Shown piece after piece: positions 5,377 through 11,564 of a DNA stretch of 12,879 nt. The DNA comes from Propionibacteriaceae bacterium (lineage in GTDB: Bacteria > Actinomycetota > Actinomycetes > Propionibacteriales > Propionibacteriaceae), in contig CAJPNZ010000089.1 in NCBI GenBank assembly GCA_905372155.1, forward strand, positions 1 through 12,879. The letters run 5' to 3'. Made by a program: the position numbers and the translations under genes. Position 1 is the first letter of the stretch. Every line of letters starts with the position of its first letter. The notes under the pieces were generated by a model, which searched no databases, was not told where the DNA came from, and worked only from the letters and a program-made list of their open reading frames with translations.

Positions 5377-6900
5377 TCACTCCACGACGTCGTCGTCGAC
5401 CCAGTCGAGGGTCTTGGTGACGGCCTTCTTCCAGTTGCGGTACAGGCGGTCGCGTTCGGCCTCGTCCATCTCCGGGCCCCAGCGCTTGTCCTCGGCCCAG
5501 TTGTCGATGACGTCCTGCTCACCGCCCCAGAACCCGACGGCGATGCCCGCCGCGTAGGCCGCGCCGAGCGCCGTGGTCTCGGCGACGACGGGACGCACCA
5601 CGTCGACGCCGAGCTGGTCGGCCTGGAACTGCATGAGGGTTTCGTTGGCAGTCATGCCGCCGTCGACCTTCAGCTCGGTCAGTTTCACACCCGAGTCGGC
5701 CTCCATGGCGTCCAGCACCTCGCGGGTCTGGAAGGCCGTGGCCTCCAGGACGGCGCGGGCGATGTGACCGCGGTTGACGTAGCGGGTGAGTCCCACCAGC
5801 GCGCCGCGCGCGTCGGCCCGCCAGTAGGGGGCGAACAGGCCCGAGAACGCGGGCACGATGTAGGCGCCACCGTTGTCGTCGACCGTCGCCGCGAGGGCCT
5901 CGATCTCGGGGGCGGAGTCGAACATCCGCAGGTTGTCGCGCAGCCACTGCACCAGCGACCCCGCCACCGCGATGGAACCCTCCAGCGCGTAGACGGGTTT
6001 CGCGTCGCCGATCTTGTAGCACAGCGTGGTCAGCAGCCCGTTCTTGGAGGGGACGATCTCCTCGCCGGTGTTCATGAGCATGAAACAGCCAGTGCCGTAG
6101 GTGTTCTTCGCCATGCCCTTCTCGAAGCAGGCCTGCCCGAAGGTCGCGGCCTGCTGGTCGCCGAGAATGCCGGCGATCGGGACACCGGCCAGGAGACCCT
6201 GCGGACGGGCGACGCCGTAGACCTCGGCCGAGGACCTGATCTCCGGCAGCATCGACATCGGGATGCCCATGTCGGCAGCGATGGAGGGCTCCCAGTCGAG
6301 GGTCTTCAGGTTCATCAGCATGGTGCGGGAGGCGTTGGTGACGTCGGTGACGTGCGCGCCACCATTCGCGCCCCCGGTGAGGTTCCACAGCACCCAGGTG
6401 TCCATGGTGCCCATCACCAGGTCGCCGGCCTCGGCGCGTTCCCTGGCGCCCTCGACGTTGTCGAGGACCCACTTGACCTTCGGCCCGGAGAAGTAGGTGG
6501 CCAGCGGCAGCCCGACGATCTCCTTGTACCGGTCGGCTCCCTGCTCGCCGCCGAGTTCCTCGACGATCTTCTGGGTGCGGGTGTCCTGCCAGACGATGGC
6601 GTTGTAGACGGGCTCACCGGTTTTCTTGTCCCACACGAGGGTGGTCTCGCGCTGGTTGGTGATACCGACCGCGGCCAGGTCGTTCTTGTTTATCTGCGCT
6701 TTCGCGAGAGCCTGGGCGACGACCTCACGGACGTTGTCCCAGACCTCGTTGGCATCATGCTCCACCCAGCCGGCGCGGGGGAAGATCTGCTCGTGTTCCT
6801 TCTGCCCCACGGCGACGATGCGGCCTGCGTGGTCGAAGATGATCGCGCGCGACGAGGTGGTTCCCTGGTCAATGGCGAGCACGTATTTGGTGTCTGTCAT
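5377..6900 (-). CDS. glpK: Glycerol kinase
   Basis: 507 residues, close to the E. coli enzyme (502). It phosphorylates glycerol with ATP to sn-glycerol-3-phosphate in the cytoplasm. Visible FGGY-family landmarks: DQGTTSSRAIIFD at 11-23 (nucleotide loop), GWVEHD at 44-49, ITNQRETTLVW and AIVWQDTRT at 80-109 (glycerol contacts including the Arg of NQRE and the Asp of QDTRT), GILGDQQAATFGQ, TYGTGCFMLMNTGE, GLFAPYWRADARG and DGGMTANE. The loop SSAEVYGVARPQGLLAGVPIAG lacks the histidine that HPr phosphorylates in enterococcal glycerol kinases, so control by that route is unlikely. AAGGAG eight bases before the ATG is a good ribosome site. It lies 49 bp after glpF and is surely cotranscribed with it. 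Confidence 0.97.
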   Translation of the reverse strand: MTDTKYVLAIDQGTTSSRAIIFDHAGRIVAVGQKEHEQIFPRAGWVEHDANEVWDNVREVVAQALAKAQINKNDLAAVGITNQRETTLVWDKKTGEPVYNAIVWQDTRTQKIVEELGGEQGADRYKEIVGLPLATYFSGPKVKWVLDNVEGARERAEAGDLVMGTMDTWVLWNLTGGANGGAHVTDVTNASRTMLMNLKTLDWEPSIAADMGIPMSMLPEIRSSAEVYGVARPQGLLAGVPIAGILGDQQAATFGQACFEKGMAKNTYGTGCFMLMNTGEEIVPSKNGLLTTLCYKIGDAKPVYALEGSIAVAGSLVQWLRDNLRMFDSAPEIEALAATVDDNGGAYIVPAFSGLFAPYWRADARGALVGLTRYVNRGHIARAVLEATAFQTREVLDAMEADSGVKLTELKVDGGMTANETLMQFQADQLGVDVVRPVVAETTALGAAYAAGIAVGFWGGEQDVIDNWAEDKRWGPEMDEAERDRLYRNWKKAVTKTLDWVDDDVVE

Positions 6901-6949
6901 GTGATGGCTCCTTCGTGAAACGCCGGTATCTTTTCGGGACTGGGTTGGA

Positions 6950-7699
6950 TCACTGCAACGGGAAGACCAGCAGCGGGGCTGCCAGCAAGCCTCCCAGCAG
7001 GCCGCCGATCATGGGTCCGACGACCGGGACCCAGGAGTAGCTCCAGTCGGAGTCGCCCTTGCCCTTGATGGGCAGGATGGCGTGCATGATGCGGGGACAC
7101 AGGTCCCTGGTGGGGTTGATGGCATATCCGGTGGGGCCGCCGAGGCCGGTGCCGATGACGACGATCAGCAGGGCGACACCGAACGCACCCAGCCAGCCGA
7201 TCTTTTTGGCGTCGTCGGTGTAGATGCCGCCGGCGATGACCACGAAGACCAGCACGAAGGTGCCGATGATCTCGGTGAGGAGGTTGAACAGCGGGTTGCG
7301 GATGGCGGGTGCCGTGCAGAACACAGCGAGCTTGGCGGCCTGGTCGGGTTCCTCGTCGAAGTGCTGCTTGTAGGCCACCCAGCACAGGAAGGCACCGATC
7401 AGCGATCCGACGAACTGGCCGCCGAGGTAGGCCATCACCGTGCCGAAGTCCATGGCGGGCTTTCCCTGGGCGATGTCATTGACGAGCAGACCGATGGTGA
7501 CTGCCGGGTTCAGGTGGCCACCGGACTTTGCGGCGGCGATGACACCCACGAACACCGCGAGGCCCCACCCCCAGTTCACGAACAGAAAACCTGTTCCTTG
7601 CCCCTTGGACTTGGTCAGCGCGGTGTTTGCGACCACGCCGCAGCCGAGGAGGATCAGCAGCATCGAACCAACTGCTTCCGACAGGAAGATGGCGAACAT
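6950..7699 (-). CDS. glpF: Glycerol uptake facilitator (aquaglyceroporin, MIP family)
   Basis: 249 residues with six hydrophobic helices and the two half-helix loops of the MIP family. It forms a passive inner-membrane channel for glycerol. The first selectivity box is HLNPAV (NPA at 64-66). The second is GYAINPTRDLCPR, so the usual NPA reads NPT (195-197), followed by the conserved selectivity-filter Arg198. The long loop after helix 3 (KQHFDEEPDQAAK, about 111-123) and an extended loop before the last helix (LPIKGKGDSDWSYSW) are typical of glycerol-conducting rather than water-only members. GGAG about eight bases before the ATG is the ribosome site; it lies within a small palindrome. This is the first gene of the glpF-glpK unit. 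Confidence 0.94.
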   Translation of the reverse strand: MFAIFLSEAVGSMLLILLGCGVVANTALTKSKGQGTGFLFVNWGWGLAVFVGVIAAAKSGGHLNPAVTIGLLVNDIAQGKPAMDFGTVMAYLGGQFVGSLIGAFLCWVAYKQHFDEEPDQAAKLAVFCTAPAIRNPLFNLLTEIIGTFVLVFVVIAGGIYTDDAKKIGWLGAFGVALLIVVIGTGLGGPTGYAINPTRDLCPRIMHAILPIKGKGDSDWSYSWVPVVGPMIGGLLGGLLAAPLLVFPLQ

Positions 7700-7703
7700 C
7701 TCT

Positions 7704-7717
7704 AGAACTCCAGTTCT
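7704..7717 (-). promoter_or_regulatory. Palindrome over the glpF ribosome binding site
   Basis: AGAACT-CC-AGTTCT is a perfect 6-bp inverted repeat. On the minus strand its centre supplies the GGAG of the glpF ribosome site. With only two bases between the arms it fits a protein site better than a hairpin. It could be fortuitous. Confidence 0.3.
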
Positions 7718-7812
7718 GACTACTTTGTCATGGGCGCCGCCGGGGCGACGCCATCACGGGGATTTGGCGAGGTGGAAGCCTCGCCGCCGTCCGAACTATT
7801 CGAACAGGCACA

Positions 7813-7826
7813 GCCAAGCGCTTTCA
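7813..7826 (-). promoter_or_regulatory. Possible LacI-family / catabolite-control operator
   Basis: On the minus strand TGAAAGCGCTTGGC carries the AAGCGCTT centre and a TGAAA left arm of LacI-family and CcpA-like sites; the right arm is imperfect (GGC instead of TCA). Its position 114-127 bases before the glpF start codon suits sugar-dependent repression of glycerol uptake. The regulator is not in the window. Confidence 0.35.
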
Positions 7827-7843
7827 CTAGGAAAAACGCAAGA

Positions 7844-7885
7844 TTCGTGCACGTTCATGCACGGTTTGTGAGCATAACGCACGAA
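7844..7885 (-). promoter_or_regulatory. Cluster of GTGC half sites upstream of glpF
   Basis: CGTGCA (7846-7851) and TGCACG (7858-7863) are inverted around six bases. A further GCACGAA at 7879-7885 mirrors TTCGTGC at 7844-7850. Several half sites in 42 bp suggest a specific operator, possibly for a glycerol-responsive repressor of the GlpR/DeoR or IclR type (inference). Confidence 0.4.
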
Positions 7886-8002
7886 CCCGCCCGGGCCACT
7901 CGTCAGAACCAGTTCACGGGCGCACGAGGCAACCCAGCGGGCCATTGGATCGAAATCGCCACTGGCACCCGCGGAAGGGGCCGGTCCCACACCCTCGCCG
8001 CC

Positions 8003-8845
8003 TCAGCAGGCAGACACCCATTCGAAGACGTCGACGGCCTCCCGGCGACCGCCGGCCCGGACCAGCAGGTGGAAGGTCGCGCGGGCCATGGCGTCGTGGA
8101 TCGGCACCACCGCGCGGCCGGGCGGCCGGGCCGCGAAGAAGGGTGCATCGGTGACGAAATAGGGAAGCGACGAGCTGCGCGTGAGCTGCTCGAAGACGGC
8201 ACGGTCCTCCTGCACGACGAACTCCGAGTTCGGGAAGTGTTCGTCGCACAGCCCACGCCAGAACCCGATGCCCTCGAAGAGCAGGAAGGTCTCGCCGTCG
8301 AGTTCGGCCGTGCCCACGCTCCGCCTCGTCGCGAGCGGATGCCCGACCGGTAGTGCGACGGAGAGGTTCTCCACCATGAGCGGGCACGAACGCGTCACCG
8401 GCTGGGCCGCGGGGTGCAGGGTGATGCCGAGATCGACTCCCCCGCCGAGAACACCGGCCTCCACGTCGTCCTCGGGGAGCATCCGGGACGTCAGGACGAG
8501 CTCCGGGAAACGCTCCGTCATGAGCGCGGTCAGCCGCCACAACGGCGCAGGCGCGACAGTCCCCACCCGCAGCGCGCGGGTGCGGCGGGCCAGGTCCTCC
8601 AGGGCACCGCGCATCGCCTGCTCGTCGCGGAGAAGCTGGCGTGCGTGTTCGAGGGCGACACGGCCGGCGTCGTTGAGCAGGAGACGGCGCCCGACACGGT
8701 CGAAGAGTTGCAGGCCGAGTTCGGTCTCCAGGCGCCCCAGCGAGCGGGACAGGGCGGGTTGCGAGATGTGCAGGACGCGGGCGGCGGCGCTCATGGTGCC
8801 CTCGCGCGCAATGGCGTCGAGCTGTCTCAGCTGCTCCAGTTCCAC
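8003..8845 (-). CDS. LysR-type transcriptional regulator
   Basis: 280 residues from a GTG start. Residues 1-60 form the LysR winged helix (ELEQLRQLDAIAREGTMSAA, then HISQPALSRSLGRLETELGLQLFDR), followed by a linker helix. The rest is the two-lobed effector-binding region (RVGTVAPAPLWRLTALM... ENLSVALPVGHPLA... VVPIHDAMARATFHLLV). The ATG two codons earlier sits directly against the GGAGGA, so the GTG, seven bases from GGAGG, is the better start. The protein probably binds DNA as a tetramer and controls the divergent aldo/keto reductase gene 155 bp away, the usual LysR arrangement (inference). The inducer is unknown. The last 36 codons recur in a stump at 10788-10895. Confidence 0.92.
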   Translation of the reverse strand: MELEQLRQLDAIAREGTMSAAARVLHISQPALSRSLGRLETELGLQLFDRVGRRLLLNDAGRVALEHARQLLRDEQAMRGALEDLARRTRALRVGTVAPAPLWRLTALMTERFPELVLTSRMLPEDDVEAGVLGGGVDLGITLHPAAQPVTRSCPLMVENLSVALPVGHPLATRRSVGTAELDGETFLLFEGIGFWRGLCDEHFPNSEFVVQEDRAVFEQLTRSSSLPYFVTDAPFFAARPPGRAVVPIHDAMARATFHLLVRAGGRREAVDVFEWVSAC

Positions 8846-8851
8846 ACCCAT

Positions 8852-8857
8852 TCCTCC
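8852..8857 (-). promoter_or_regulatory. Ribosome binding site that sets the GTG start of the LysR gene
   Basis: GGAGGA on the minus strand lies one base from an in-frame ATG (8851) but at ideal distance from the GTG at 8845. The resulting start (ELEQLRQLDAIA) is the usual N-terminus of LysR proteins. Confidence 0.65.
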
Positions 8858-8898
8858 GTACCGTCGCGGTGGCGGTTCGCACCCCCACACCCCGACTC

Positions 8899-8913
8899 AT
8901 GCGCCTCGCGCAT
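8899..8913. promoter_or_regulatory. Inverted repeat in the LysR / reductase intergenic region
   Basis: ATGCGC-CTC-GCGCAT is a perfect 6-bp inverted repeat with a 3-base centre. It would be in the 5' leader of the LysR mRNA as a hairpin, or serve as a binding site. Confidence 0.35.
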
Positions 8914-8927
8914 CAGCCGATTCGATA

Positions 8928-8942
8928 TTTGCATTTTACAAA
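8928..8942. promoter_or_regulatory. Candidate LysR-type binding site between the divergent genes
   Basis: TTTGCATTTTACAAA has TTTG/CAAA arms around an AT-rich centre and contains T-N11-A, the LysR box pattern. It lies in the only AT-rich stretch of the 155-bp divergent region, 58 bases before the reductase start. This is the expected place for a LysR activation site. Confidence 0.45.
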
Positions 8943-8986
8943 GCCGGATTTCCGACGAGGATTGATGCAGGTAGAGAACCATCACC

Positions 8987-8993
8987 AGAGGAG
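8987..8993 (+). promoter_or_regulatory. Ribosome binding site that sets a TTG start of the reductase
   Basis: AGAGGAG lies seven bases before TTG 9001. The first in-frame ATG (9016) is 22 bases away from it, too far. TTG is therefore preferred. Confidence 0.65.
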
Positions 8994-9000
8994 ATCCAAG

Positions 9001-9849
9001 TTGCAGTCCTTCACCATGAACAACGGCCTGACGATCCCGGCCCTGGGTTACGGCGTCTTCCAGATGACCTCCGCGGAGGTCGCCGAGCACCTGCCCGAGG
9101 CGATCGCAGCCGGTTACAGGCACATCGACACCGCCAACGCCTACTTCAACGAGGTGGCCGTCGGCCGGGTCGTGCGGGAGAGCCCGGTCGCGCGTGAGGA
9201 GTTCTTCGTCACGTCCAAGCTCTTCCCGCAGTCCTACCCCTACCAGCAGTGCGTCACGGACATCGACGCCACCCTGGAGCGCCTGGGCCTGGACCACGTC
9301 GACCTGCTGCTCTTCCACCAACCCTACGGCGAGTACGTGGCCGGTTGGAGGGCCATGGAGGAGGCCGTCGATGCGGGCAAGGTCCGTTCCATCGGTTTGT
9401 CCAACTTCTCGGCCGCGAAGGTCCGCGAGATCCTCGATGTCGCCCGGATCGCCCCGGCGGTCCTGCAGGTCGAGGCCCACCCCTACTGGAACCAGCACGC
9501 CCTCAAGACCGAGCTGGCGGACGCCGGCATCGTCTTCGAGGCCTGGTACCCGCTCGGGCACGGCGACAAGACCCTCCTGGCCGAACCCGCCCTCACCGAA
9601 CCCGCTGCCAGGTACGGCAAGACCGCCGCCCAGGTGGTCCTGCGCTGGCACCTCCAGGAGGGCAACGTCACCTTCCCCAAAACCCTCAACCCGCAGCACA
9701 TGGCGGACAACATCGACATCTTCGACTTCGCCCTGACCGAGGAGGAGATGGCCCGCATCAACGCCCTGCCGCAGAAGCCCTACCACGCGGTACCCGACGA
9801 GCCACCGGCCTTCGTCACCACCCCCATGGACTACTCCAAGCAGTCCTGA
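9001..9849 (+). CDS. Aldo/keto reductase family oxidoreductase
   Basis: 282 residues from a TTG start; the product folds as a TIM barrel and should reduce an aldehyde or ketone with NAD(P)H. The catalytic tetrad is complete: Asp43 and Tyr48 in HIDTANAYFNE, Lys73 in VTSKLF, and His106 in DLLLFHQPYG. Other family landmarks: GKVRSIGLSNFS, the conserved HPYWNQHAL and FEAWYPLG. In the cofactor motif the usual PKS-x4-R reads PKTLNPQH, so the arginine that grips the 2'-phosphate of NADPH is a histidine; this may alter the preference between NADPH and NADH. Proteins of this class are often named 2,5-diketo-D-gluconate reductases, but the substrate cannot be deduced. Divergent from the LysR gene, its probable controller. 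Confidence 0.92.
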   Translation: MQSFTMNNGLTIPALGYGVFQMTSAEVAEHLPEAIAAGYRHIDTANAYFNEVAVGRVVRESPVAREEFFVTSKLFPQSYPYQQCVTDIDATLERLGLDHVDLLLFHQPYGEYVAGWRAMEEAVDAGKVRSIGLSNFSAAKVREILDVARIAPAVLQVEAHPYWNQHALKTELADAGIVFEAWYPLGHGDKTLLAEPALTEPAARYGKTAAQVVLRWHLQEGNVTFPKTLNPQHMADNIDIFDFALTEEEMARINALPQKPYHAVPDEPPAFVTTPMDYSKQS

Positions 9850-9889
9850 CCGACCCCGGCCCCCAGTGCGACCCAGATTCAACCCAATT

Positions 9890-9905
9890 TGTATTACGTA
9901 ATACA
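9890..9905 (+). promoter_or_regulatory. Perfect 16-bp palindrome over the promoter of the antitoxin gene
   Basis: TGTATTACGTAATACA is a perfect palindrome nine bases before the GTG at 9914. TAATAC at 9899-9904, inside it, is a fair -10 box and would start the RNA at about 9911-9914, at the start codon. Ribbon-helix-helix antitoxins usually repress their own operon at such palindromes. A weak TTCAAC lies at 9878-9883. Confidence 0.7.
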
Positions 9906-9913
9906 CTGTTGTC

Positions 9914-10174
9914 GTGGGTAAGCGGATGATTCAGGGACGCGAGGTCTCGGATGCTCAGGTTCAGGCGTGGGCGGATGAGGCCGAGGCGGGCTATGACGTT
10001 GAGGAGTTGCAGAAGCGTTGGGGGCGTCCACCCCGGGCGGGAAGCGCCTCCCGGGTGGTGCCGACGCGCTTCTCCGACGAGGAACTGGCCGAGCTGATGG
10101 CACGCGCCGAGCGTGAGGGCCTGGACCGCTCCGCTGCGATCCGGGCTGCCGTGCGCGAGTGGGCTCGCGCGTGA
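9914..10174 (+). CDS. Ribbon-helix-helix (CopG-type) antitoxin-like protein
   Basis: 86 residues. Residues about 46-86 form a ribbon-helix-helix DNA-binding unit: a short strand (SRVVPTRF), a helix (SDEELAELMARAEREGL), then a turn and second helix (DRSAAIRAAVREWAR). The N-terminal half (residues 1-45, with EVSDAQVQAWADEAEAGYDVEELQKRWGRPP) is acidic and may wrap the partner protein, although in many antitoxins this part is C-terminal. The stop codon overlaps the next start (GTGA), so the two are translated together. No ribosome site precedes the GTG; with the -10 box at 9899 the message could be leaderless. ATG 9926 is an alternative start. It should repress its own promoter through the palindrome (inference). 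Confidence 0.8.
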   Translation: MGKRMIQGREVSDAQVQAWADEAEAGYDVEELQKRWGRPPRAGSASRVVPTRFSDEELAELMARAEREGLDRSAAIRAAVREWARA

Positions 10175-10409
10175 TCGTCGCCCCGTCCGCACGTAAACAC
10201 GGGATCAGCGACGAGGACGCGATCACTGCCGCGCGGTCAGCGCTGGCAGGCGGACCACTGGATGACGAGAACCCGCAGCGTGAATTGAGAATCGGACTGG
10301 ATACGGCAGGCCGCCTCCTGGAATCGTCGTGTTGCTGTGGGATGACGGTGAAGTCGAGATCATTCACGCGATGAAAGCCAGAGCCGCGTATCGACGACTC
10401 GTGTCCTGA
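10171..10409 (+). pseudogene. Toxin-like partner gene with a one-base deletion
   Basis: The GTG at 10171 overlaps the antitoxin stop. The first frame gives VIVAPSARKHGISDEDAITA, a middle containing PLDDENPQRELRIGLDTAGRLLE, and then a cysteine-rich tail to a stop at 10374. In the next frame from 10325 the protein continues VVLLWDDGEVEIIHAMKARAAYRRLVS to TGA 10407-10409. Restoring one A at 10321-10324 (GAATC to GAAATC) gives an unbroken protein of 79 residues ending in the IIHAMKAR motif. That resembles small actinobacterial toxin-like proteins found beside such antitoxins (DUF4258/BrnT-like; family from memory). GAATC is not a slippery site, so programmed frameshifting is unlikely. The toxin is either inactivated or hit by a sequencing error. 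Confidence 0.7.
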
Positions 10410-10470
10410 AACAGCCCGCCGCAGACCTCCGCCCTGCAACTCTGCCATGAACCAGAATGGGCCCTGGATC

Positions 10471-10779
10471 TCACGTGTCGAGGTGAGCCAACAGCGTGGG
10501 AATGAACTCCTGGTAGCGGTGAAAGACACCGCCGTGGCCGGCGTCGGGGTAGATGACCACGGTGCTGTTGGGAATGCGCTGGTGTATGTCCTCGGACAAC
10601 GAGGTCGGAACCATGCGGTCGTGGTCGCCGTTGGCGATGAGGGTGGGGGCCGTGATCCTGGACAGGTCATGCGGCTGCTGACGGCCCCAATCCTTGATGG
10701 CGGCGAGCTGAGCTTTGTTCACCGCCGCCGTCTCCATCCACCCCGACAGGGCCGGCATCGGTTGCCCCGCGACCCTCAC
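10471..10779 (-). pseudogene. 3' third of an alpha/beta hydrolase gene
   Basis: About 95 residues fit the C-terminal third of an alpha/beta hydrolase: AQLAAIKDWGRQQPHDLSRI, then PTLIANGDHDRMVPT with the acidic catalytic residue, and VIYPDAGHGGVFHRYQEF with the catalytic histidine (PDAGHGG). The part with the nucleophile elbow (G-x-S-x-G) and oxyanion hole is absent; intact members have about 260-280 residues. The frame can start at GTG 10779, which overlaps the stop of the LysR stump, so a peptide could be made, but it cannot be an active enzyme. It is probably the product of a deletion. The plus-strand toxin gene ends 61 bp away, converging on it. Confidence 0.75.
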
Positions 10780-10895
10780 CGGTCACGCACCCATTCGAAG
10801 ACGTCGACGGCCTCCCGGCGGCCGCCGACCCGGACCAGCATGTGAAAGGTCGCGCGGGCCATGGCGTCGTGGATTGGCACCACCGCGCGGCCGGG
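10776..10895 (-). pseudogene. 3' stump of a second LysR-type gene
   Basis: The minus strand codes GRAVVPIHDAMARATFHMLV and on to FEWVRDR before TGA 10776-10778. This equals the end of the LysR protein at 8003-8845 apart from a few residues. At DNA level 10788-10895 matches 8015-8122 with 5 differences in 108 bases. Upstream of 10895 similarity stops abruptly, eight bases before the 3' end of the XRE gene. Nothing of the DNA-binding domain remains. The stump joins directly to the hydrolase stump. Confidence 0.8.
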
Positions 10896-10902
10896 GACGG
10901 GG

Positions 10903-11382
10903 TCATCGAGCACCCTGATGCGCCCTGCTGTCCGGGTTCGCCCACCGCCCGAGCGTCGGCAGGACAACGGCCAGGTAGGAGACGGCCTCGTCCTCGGAGA
11001 TGCCGGCCGCCTTCGCCATGTACGGGGCGCTGTGTTCGATGAAAGCGTCAAGCGACTCCTCGCCGGTGAAGGACCCGTCCGGGTAGCACCAGGTGCAGTA
11101 CTCCTCCGACTTCGTACCGTCAGCCTCGGCGCCGTAATCTGTTTCCTTGCCCAGGGGAAGGCCACAACTCTGGCAGCAGGGCTCCGGGGGCATCTCCAGG
11201 AGCCGAGTGACTGGCATGTTGAGCGCGGCTGCGAGGAGTTTGCACATGTCCACGCCCGGGGTCGTCGCCCCGGTCTCCCATCTGGACACGGCCTGGCGGG
11301 TGACGAAAACTTTCCCCGCCAGGTCGCTCTGCGTCATGCCCTGAGCTTCCCGGGCCGCGCTGATGGTCTCTCCGATACTCAT
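10903..11382 (-). CDS. XRE-family HTH protein with a C-terminal zinc ribbon
   Basis: 159 residues. Residues about 3-60 are an XRE/Cro helix-turn-helix (TISAAREAQGMTQSDLAGKV, then VTRQAVSRWETGATTPGVDM). Residues 69-105 form a putative zinc ribbon: CCQSCGLPLG (C70 and C73) and EEYCTWCYPDGSFTG (C96 and C99), as in the Zn_ribbon_2 family. The helical tail LDAFIEHSAPYMAKAAGISE and LPTLGRW at 141-147 are also typical of that family. It is probably a cytoplasmic transcription regulator whose second domain binds zinc or a partner; the target is unknown. GAGGGAG before the ATG is a good ribosome site. An inverted repeat at 11399-11420 may be its operator. The last residues (ANPDSRAHQGAR) border the LysR stump. 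Confidence 0.88.
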   Translation of the reverse strand: MSIGETISAAREAQGMTQSDLAGKVFVTRQAVSRWETGATTPGVDMCKLLAAALNMPVTRLLEMPPEPCCQSCGLPLGKETDYGAEADGTKSEEYCTWCYPDGSFTGEESLDAFIEHSAPYMAKAAGISEDEAVSYLAVVLPTLGRWANPDSRAHQGAR

Positions 11383-11398
11383 GCTGCTCCCTCGCTTC

Positions 11399-11420
11399 CG
11401 TGGCTTTCGACATGGCCACG
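11399..11420 (-). promoter_or_regulatory. Inverted repeat just upstream of the XRE gene
   Basis: CGTGGC and GCCACG are perfect 6-bp arms with a 10-base centre, 17-38 bases before the start codon. Arm spacing of about 16 bases centre to centre is unusual for a dimeric XRE protein on one helix face, so the operator role is only a suggestion. Confidence 0.35.
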
Positions 11421-11564
11421 TTAATCAGGGAACCACACCCCTGCTCCGGCGTCGAGCAACACTTTGTTGCGCCGGCGATACTGCGTCGCCGCACCCACCA
11501 CCAGGGCACTGGTCAGTATTCAGAGACGGAGATCGGATGATTGTGAGGATGCTTGATGGTTTCT

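Larger units (their letters stand above)
7700..8002. other. Gene-free leader and promoter region of glpF
   Basis: No coding frame is credible here. The stretch lies upstream of minus-strand glpF and downstream of the minus-strand LysR gene. It contains a cluster of GTGC-type half sites (7844-7885), a LacI/CcpA-like site (7813-7826), a 7-bp perfect hairpin GGCGAGG/CCTCGCC (7766-7785) in the presumed leader, and the palindrome AGAACTCCAGTTCT (7704-7717) that covers the glpF ribosome site. I could not choose a confident -35/-10 pair. The glpF leader may be over 100 bases long. No terminator with a T tract is visible for the LysR gene. Confidence 0.5.

Noticed and set aside
5304..5522. Upstream extension of coaBC to 5522
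   Set aside because: It would overlap the glpK coding end and run through the 15-bp hairpin, and the added residues have no CoaBC similarity. The family start is at ATG 5303.
5764..6918. Long plus-strand frame of 384 codons opposite glpK
   Set aside because: Antisense shadow of a highly conserved glycerol kinase; no ribosome site and no recognisable motif.
8827..9906. Minus-strand frame of 359 codons opposite the reductase
   Set aside because: Gly/Val/Asp-rich antisense shadow of the aldo/keto reductase. It would also run through the divergent promoter region.
10171..10374. Programmed frameshift producing the full toxin
   Set aside because: The junction GAATCG is not a slippery heptamer and no stimulating stem or internal ribosome site is visible. 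A simple one-base deletion explains it.
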